Shown: one piece after another, positions 57,137 to 64,000 of the stretch
How positions within the stretch are numbered: the first letter of the stretch is position 1
Layout of the letters: every line of letters starts with the position of its first letter
From: Trichobilharzia szidati
Taxonomy: Eukaryota > Platyhelminthes > Trematoda > Strigeidida > Schistosomatidae
NCBI GenBank assembly: GCA_944472155.2
Contig: OX235279.1
Coordinates: forward strand, 47,031,564-47,095,563
Reading direction: 5' to 3'
Length of the DNA stretch: 64,000 nt
Notes under the pieces: generated by a model
Databases searched by the model: none
What the model saw: only the letters and a program-made list of their open reading frames with translations
What the model was told of the DNA's origin: nothing
Position numbers and translations under genes: made by a program

Positions 57137-58885
57137 ATGGCGCTTGTCCGTTCTGTATATTCAACTCGACCCTTTCTAATAAGATGGCCATTCCGTTGTA
57201 CCTATGGTCAATTCTCAGTTGTTCCGCATATTGCCTCGACAGAATCACCAAACACTGACGAAGAACCTGACATTCCTACTGATAAACTGAAGGTATTTAG
57301 TGCATCATATATAAATTCAGTGTTGCTACTTGGAACAGTTATGGGATTGAAGGTAGGTTATGTTTGCTGGAAATGTGTATAAATAATGAACTTTTTTTGG
57401 AAGTATTATGTGGTGCACAAACCTAACTGTTAGAAATGTTATTTTAAATCATTATAACTTGACTGTCAATTTCATCAGTGAATTTTTATCTGACTAGAAA
57501 AGAGATTTCAGTGAAGTTGTATCGTTTTGACTCCAATTGATATTGAAGTTATTTTATCTAGGAAGCAGTTTAACCTATGCACCTTGGTTTCACCTGTTGG
57601 GTTGTAGGTTCAATCTGTCCTCCTCTCAGTGTACGGTCAGCCCGGTAATATGACTAACTATCAAACACTACATCTGGTTCTTAACCTAAGTTATGAATAT
57701 GTCCAATTCATTTATTAAATTTTGTAGATGTATAATTTGATAACAGGTGATTAACCTAAAACCTTAAACACTTTTACTTTTATGCCCCAATTATCATCTT
57801 GATTTTCCACTTCTTTTATTTTGTCAGTAGTTTCGTGTATTTCTAACATTCTTAAATCAACTCGTCAGTTAGTACGCACTGTTAACGTAAATATAAAAAT
57901 ATCCCTTTCGGTGTATAAGAAACTGTCTTATATGATTTACTTTTCATACTTTTGGGATAAAATCTAACTAGTTTGGTGGATATTTATTACTTTACTTTTT
58001 AAAAGAATAATTTACTTCATGTGGTACACTGCAATACAAAGAAATTTAATGGTCATATAGGTTGTTCACCGGAGTTATACTTTATCACAGTGCTCAAGTT
58101 CTAGTTCCACCTCCTCCTTTCAGTAATCAATGAAGCTAGAGACAACATTCAGTGTGTATGTTGAAGGACAAGAGTACACAGGGTTACTTGGTGAACCCTT
58201 AACTTTCAGGAATTCACTGTATGTGTGTATTACGAGGTGCGCTTAAGTCTTCATGTAGGACATCCGACAGAAATATCTTAAACTCCTTATAAAGGCCGAA
58301 AGTAACTGCTATAATGGCTTCATTATTCGAATGAGTAGGTGCTAGTTATACTAAATATTGTTTCTAAAAACCTGACATTTTCAAAGTAAGGATCGTGTAT
58401 CATGGTTTTGAATAACTAACACCATACGTTGAATTCTTATTTTGAGTTATATGCTATTGTTTGACCTAATAATTTATACATGTTTCGCTTTTTTTGTTGT
58501 AAAGATGTTCCCGATGCAAAGCAATCCAGATCGCAACTGGGCATTGTTGTTCTTGAAAACACGCATGTCAAAATTGGTGCCTGTGTTAGATACGCATCCA
58601 ACTGATGACACTTTACCAAATGACTCTTCAGTAACGTTCAGAAAGATTCCCCTCAGTTCATCGAATAGAATCCACGTTTTCAGTCCTAAATTGGTTAGTG
58701 GTCTTAGAGATATCAAGCCTGGGGAACGTTTATTAGTTAGTGGATTCCTGTCCTACTATCAATCATCAAAACTTGATGGAAAGACAAACAAACAGTGCTG
58801 CGTAACGGCTCAGCGTATCGCCCATATGGGATGGTCTCCTGATTACCAACCTGATAAAACTCTAGAAGAAGTCCTTGAGACATGA
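57137..58885 (+). CDS. SSBP1: mitochondrial single-stranded DNA-binding protein (two coding exons)
   Basis: Exon 1 is 57137-57352 (72 codons) and exon 2 is 58505-58885 (126 codons plus stop), giving 198 residues. The 1152-base phase-0 intron has donor GTAGGT and acceptor AAAG after a T-rich tract. Residues 1-30 are basic and hydroxylated without early acids, like a mitochondrial targeting signal. YINSVLLLGTVMGLK (about 58-72) matches the first OB-fold strand of mitochondrial SSB. In exon 2, NRIHVFSPKLVSGLRDI, then ERLLVSGFLSYYQS and QCCVTAQRIAHM, match the HRISVF, G..L.V.G.L.Y and A..I segments of the family. The protein coats single-stranded mtDNA during replication. It is longer than typical family members (about 150 residues), with an insert at about residues 90-115. 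The ATG context ATAGGATGG is reasonable. Confidence 0.85.
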
Positions 58886-60048
58886 AAAACTACTTTCTAA
58901 AAATATCGTTAACTATCCCAGCAAGGAAATCTGCATTTTTTATCAGTAAGTTATCGTGTTATGTTTTGATATACCTCATATAACTTGTTTAACAGCGTAC
59001 CACTACTGCTGTCTGCTTGAAACTAGCCAACTGATAGTTTCCACCCTGACTTAAAAGTTCATCTTACGTACTCCAGTGTTCCAAATGGGTATGCTTACTG
59101 CACCAAACATTTTTGCATTCTCTACTATACGGAAAAGGGAGGATGAATAGTGGTTAGAATGAAAGCATTTGTCACCACAGTGTAATTTGTTTAGAGTATG
59201 GTGTGGGTTGGTCTAAAGCTGATGTTTTGCCGAGCATGTGGTGGTTATATGTTTAGTAGCAGTAAGTTGGTCCCCTCTAGAGACCAGCAAGGTAGCTATG
59301 TTGTCTCCTAACGTTCATGCGAATACGTTAGGAAAGTGAAACTCCGAAAATTGAACATCTTAACATATCAATTGGTGCTCCGTAGCTAGCTAGTAGGGTC
59401 TTCCATATGGATAAACCTCCATCAATAAACAGTTCTTGAACAATTGTTTCTCGGGCTCTGTGGTCTTGGAAAACCAATCCTCTCTCATCTAGTAAGTAAC
59501 TGCACTCATTCACCTTCCCCCAACTGTTTAATTGTCTGTAGCAACTGGAGCCGTAGAAACACCGTTCTAAGTTCCTAAGTCCATGCTTCCAACTTCACAT
59601 TAGGGCTTTCAATGTGCCAGAAGTGGAAATTTTCCACTGATCCTTTTCATGAATTAGGTACACCGCTGGTTGCCTAGTGAGACAATGTCTCTCCTTATGT
59701 TTGCGATTCGTCCCGCATAGGAACTTACGATCGTTTGAACAAAATCGTAGGAAACAGTTAGTGTCACCGGCTCTTCATCATTGGACCTCGTAGATACGAA
59801 AACACTTTCTGTTTCGCTCATCTTTCCTATTTGAACATTCAAAGCTGTTACTAGTATGTATCAGGAATCCAAAGAGTTTCTTTTTAAAGCTATCCTTTTC
59901 ATCGTCCAAAATGCTGACAGTCTGAAATGATACGTACTTGTGCAACCATTTACAGAAGAATAGATTGTTCAGATATTTTCAATCCACTTGAGTTGCAGCA
60001 GTACTCACAATAGCCTTCCGTAGGTTTATATAGACTGCTTTCTTGTGC
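58886..60048. other. downstream region with unrecognised minus-strand frames
   Basis: No clear polyadenylation signal was seen close to the SSB stop. On the minus strand 59328-59513 and 59654-59842 are two ATG-started frames separated by about 140 bases (ECSYLLDERGLVFQDHRA... and MNVQIGKMSETESVFVST...). Both are hydrophilic and gene-like in composition. They could be exons or parts of a worn retroelement or pseudogene. No family was recognised. Confidence 0.35.
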
Positions 60049-60240
60049 GTCGGTGGCACAGTGGTTAAGACTCTCGCCGACCATGCACATGGTTCGGGGT
60101 TCGATCCCCTGCCGGCGCACACCCGATATCTATGGTCGGCCTGTAAATTTGGGCTACCGATATCCATGATGAAAATTCCATACTTGTACTGAAAATACGG
60201 TGTGGAATCAAGCTGTAATCAAAATAAATAAATAAAATAA
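60049..60240 (+). mobile_element. tRNA-headed SINE, family C copy 4
   Basis: The head starts GTGCGTCGG and ends CGGCGCAC, with A box TGGCACAGTGG and B box GGTTCGATCCC. The body has GATATCCATGATGAAAATTCC and ends GTGGAATCAAGCTGTAAT, then an (AAAT)n tail. Few differences from copy 2 suggest relatively recent activity. Confidence 0.9.
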
Positions 60241-63200
60241 TCTTTGGCAAAAAACTATTGGGAGCATCACAAATCCTTTGGATTTTGCATGACTTGTAGT
60301 GAAAAAAATTCCTATATACAAAACTGTATCTATATCTAGTGTCCCTTATAATTTCAGGTCATCACAGTTATCACAGTGATATTTATGAAATTGTTATTAA
60401 GGTCAACTGTCTAACCCATTCGTCTACATAGCCTATTTTGTGTGATCCTGCAATCGAGTGTGCACACACTTAACTTGCGATCAAATAACTTTGCATAGAT
60501 AAAACATTATAATCATGCGCATAAATAAGCTTAATGTTATCGTCATATTTCCCTGTAACATTTCAGTGCTTTTGATTTCATCATGTCGATATAAAATGAC
60601 AACCTGAAGTTCTAAGTATGGATTATGGATTCAGACAGTATGCATTTGTGAAGATGTGGTTCATTGCCTCGAACACTCGATTTTCAGGCAATGGATCCAG
60701 TGTTCGCATCTTGTTCCTCATGCTTCACAGCCTGGATAGTATCATCAGCCCGAACATACACACGCAGTAAATGTGGCTCATAGTCCGCCACCGTGTACGT
60801 GGGTATTTGCTGTGTAATTAACTATGCGGCACAAAACCAATAAAGCCTGCTTCGATATAAATGTCTGGGCAGTATACCAGCCGTCGCACAAACTATGGGA
60901 CTTTGTGTGACGCATCTCTTGATGACCATAATATAAACAGTTCCTGCTTTAATAATAACAAATAATAAAATTTTTCAATATATATATTTATTCTAAAACA
61001 TTCTGCTTAATCATGTGAATTAAATATTGGTTAATATTTCAAAAAAACCAAAAGATATATTTGGTCTAAGTGATTTAATATACACTTCTTTTGTCTCTCT
61101 TAAACATTTGGCAGGTCCGATATGAAAATGAATTCGTCGTCACCATAATCACGTTGGAATCCAAATATTTGCATCATTTCATATTTGTCAGTTCTTTCTG
61201 TCCCTGACATATTTTTCAGAGAGTTCATAACATATTATACATAAATTGTACGGCATTTTTGTACATAAGCATTGTCTACGTATTGAAATAAAACTATTGA
61301 GTTGATTATCTGAAGTTTTTATATTTTAAATAGGGATTAAGTGTATACAGTTTTCTGTAAATCTGCGGTACATGTATGAAATGGTAACGCCAAGGTATGA
61401 GAGATTCCTGTTGATATAAGGTGGTGGTACTCAAATCAAAATTTAAGTTTCTTCAGGGATTGATGTCGAAACATGAAATAACTAACAGCCTTGGGTTCGA
61501 TTCCCGGTGGGCTCATACGTGCGCAATGATGAAAGGTTCTGCACTAGGCAGCATCTTCTAACCTAATTTTTAGTTCTGTAAATGAGGTCAGTCTGTCACG
61601 AAAATTTGCTACTGGAAACCCTTTATGACCACCTTAATAGTTGGCACTTTCCCTTGCATAGTGGAACATTCTACAATATGGCCAAAAAAATAATAGCGCA
61701 ACCGATTGCTCACAGGATTCACCGCAGATAGACACCTCCTGTATTCTAGTTCTATCATATGTGCACATCAGCAGTACTACTTTTCTCTAGTCCAAGACGA
61801 ATAATTTGTCATTCGGCTGTCCAGTAGTAGGTGTTCAATAACAGATCCGACATCTCTCGGCTCGACTTTCATTTTAGATTTCTGACACTTTCTCTGTATT
61901 CTCCACCAACCCACCACGGATAATGCGACTTCTGTAGTATACAAAAATGTTGGTACGCAATCGCCTTCCTTATGGTGAGAGAAGGCATCGATGCAGCTCA
62001 GTTCTTAAGCAAACGTTTACATTTCAGGTGAAAAATGCATCTTTACCATTTTCAAATTATCTCTCAATGTCCAGGTTATGGCCTTGTAACGGGACTATTT
62101 CATCATATAAAGTCTGTCATGTAAGAAAGTCAGTTGCCATGAGGTATGATAGAGAACTGGAGGTCTTCATAGGGATATCGCTATTAAATTTTAATGGAAA
62201 TGAAGAAGGCACATATTCTTGACTAACACCATTTCATTGGTAACTGAACCTTAAATGTATTCCAATAATATGTTGTGGTGACATGGAGCGATACATATTT
62301 TTGCGTGTACTCGTTGTGGTTATCCAATAGGCATTTCTAAGAGTCCTCTGAGAAATCATTATGGGTAGTAATGGTAATTTTTGCACGTAGCTGAAGCAGC
62401 TACCTTTGTTCTTCAAGTAGAACAATTTGGCAGTGTGGTCAATTCTGCATGTTTGACTTTTCGTAATGAAGCAGTTTTTATGGGACTGATCCTAGCTAAA
62501 ACCACGTGAAGATAGAGACTTCCAAAAGGTACTGGCATGTGTCACGATCTTTCCTAATGATAAGGAAGTGGGGTTCTACCATGTAGGATCTAGTCAAGCA
62601 AATGCGCTGTTTGGCTTGACATGCATACAGTAACAGGAGCTAGCTGCTAAACCTCCGGATGATTACTATCGTTAGACAATGTACAGTAAATGATTGAATT
62701 TGGACTGTCTGTCTAGTTCACCTATAAATTATGGACATTTAAAGCTCTGGTGTATAGTTTTAGTGACCAGGTACGTTTTTCTGACTGAGGTACGTAGCTT
62801 GGTTATTTCACAGATTTAGGACACGATTTAGGTGCTGAGAGACGCGCTACACAAAAATAATGAAACAATAAGTAGAAAAGAGAAGCTATTCGGGGAAAAA
62901 CATCATAGAAAAAGATGACCACACTCATCATGGGTACTTGAAGGAGCGTTCATTACTTGCTTTCAAAATGAGGGAAAACGAATAATACTCGCGATTAATT
63001 TGGATTCTGAGTCACAACTGATAACACCTCGAGGCATTGAGTTGGATGATGTCTCCTACGCCAACCAGGCAGTTGTAATCCATCGACAGTCATTAACCCA
63101 ACACAAATATCCTATACACTACGTCATGTGCTGACTACCTCTTCAATTCTTCTATTCTATCCCAGGGCTAGAAAATAGCGAACGGTATGGGTGCCACTAG

Positions 63201-64000
63201 GAACAGCATTAGTAGTGCATACCCAAGTAAGCGGACAAGACACCACTTATCCAAAGACTATCCCCGACACATCCAAGCACATTCTGTTAGACTTCAGTGA
63301 TGCCAATGAATACCAGCAATTCTAAGGAAACAGTAATTATCAAACACCCAGAGTCACAAAGCATTCCCCGCTCTGCAAGGCCAGCTTTCTGCGGCGTACA
63401 GCAATGGTGCACACACCCGGGCGTTATCAATCTTTTATAGAATAATTTTATTGGATATGACACCATTACTTCTGAATTTTTACGAATTGTACATGCGGTT
63501 CCAAATGCCATCTCCTTAAATGGCAACCTCTCATTGTCATGTGGTTGATTGCTCCAACAGTATATCTTTATCTACTGTGAATTTTCTTGAACTTCCTAAA
63601 GAATTTTATGGTGTAGTTATTTAGCACAGAGGCATCACTCTAATCCATTTGTTCGTCAGGCTATCTGAAGTGGAATTAAAATATTTGCTCCGTTGGTCAG
63701 GCATTCAAGTATGCATCCCTTTACCGATAAGGGATGAGCCTGCTGTGTTTTTAACGTAGAACCTTGTACAAAAGTGCAGCGGTTCACTCTACAATACTCC
63801 AGATAGTACACATAAGTGTAGATAAATAATTGAAGAAACTATAATGAACGGAGAGCTACGAGAGGAAGAATAACTGCTCGAAGAATAATGAGAGTTTGGT
63901 AAATCTCACAGATTACAGAGAGTAAATGCATCTGCTCCAGGAAAAATGATTTTGAGCCATATCACCAAGTCTCCTGATTTGGGTAGCCAGTAGCTCTAGA
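60241..64000. other. intergenic, nothing firmly recognised
   Basis: Mostly AT-rich. GGTTCGATTCCCGG at about 61495 is a perfect pol III B box, but no A box or tRNA-like arms fit around it. Frames at 61947-62222, 62234-62425 and 63287-63526 have no known features. Confidence 0.4.

Noticed and set aside
58442..58504. Upstream extension of SSB exon 2 to an ATG at 58442
   Set aside because: The stretch is intron-like (hydrophobic and T-rich, ending in a polypyrimidine tract and AG), and exon 1 joins in phase at 58505.
61493..61510. Isolated B box suggesting a tRNA or SINE
   Set aside because: No A box, pairing arms or family body around it.
1..64000. CRISPR arrays, bacterial operons, rRNA genes or prophage
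   Set aside because: No regularly spaced repeats, ribosome-binding sites, dense gene packing or rRNA signatures; the sequence is eukaryotic.

Overview
The window looks like nuclear DNA of a schistosomatid blood fluke (Schistosoma or a close relative). It is AT-rich and gene-poor. Its mobile elements are the ones typical of these worms: SR2-like RTE retrotransposons, gypsy LTR elements, CR1-type LINEs, a Penelope-like element, and tRNA-derived SINEs carrying hammerhead ribozyme motifs (the Sm-alpha type of retroposon). The species cannot be fixed from sequence alone.

Only one convincing host gene is visible: a two-coding-exon gene for a mitochondrial single-stranded DNA-binding protein at 57137-58885 (+), with a likely 5'UTR intron just upstream. 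Nearly everything else that codes is a broken retroelement.

Layout. 1-7100: unique DNA with a tRNA-headed SINE (1940), SINE and RTE scraps, and a hammerhead SINE with an inverted partner (5812-6230). 7110-8285: a decayed Penelope-like element with a GIY-YIG endonuclease remnant. 8363-8850: an inverted pair of a second hammerhead SINE family; its minus-strand copy keeps every invariant core base I could check. 9700-14400: more hammerhead SINEs, including two head-to-head pairs. 16629-19866 (-): a nearly full-length RTE element broken at its FADD catalytic motif. 20000-30000: SINEs, RTE fragments and unclassified repeats. 30666-37445 (-): a second RTE element split by a complete gypsy LTR element (32454-36922, +) with 314-bp LTRs differing at one base and a 4-bp target duplication. 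37660-42640: an older relative of the same gypsy, itself split by about 3 kb of unidentified DNA. 43150-45545: a decayed CR1-type LINE. 46899-47286: a Penelope-type terminal repeat candidate with a minimal hammerhead-like fold. 50110-51660: a third, different gypsy remnant. 52480-53090: LINE scraps. 54634-55068: a perfect 203-bp-arm palindrome built from an LTR and its own inverted copy. 56992-58885: the SSB gene. The rest is mostly anonymous.

The strongest leads are (i) hammerhead SINEs repeatedly arranged as divergent inverted pairs, (ii) a SINE family that appears to be a tRNA head fused to both the 5' leader and the 3' tail of the local RTE, and (iii) the LTR palindrome. All similarities were judged by eye.
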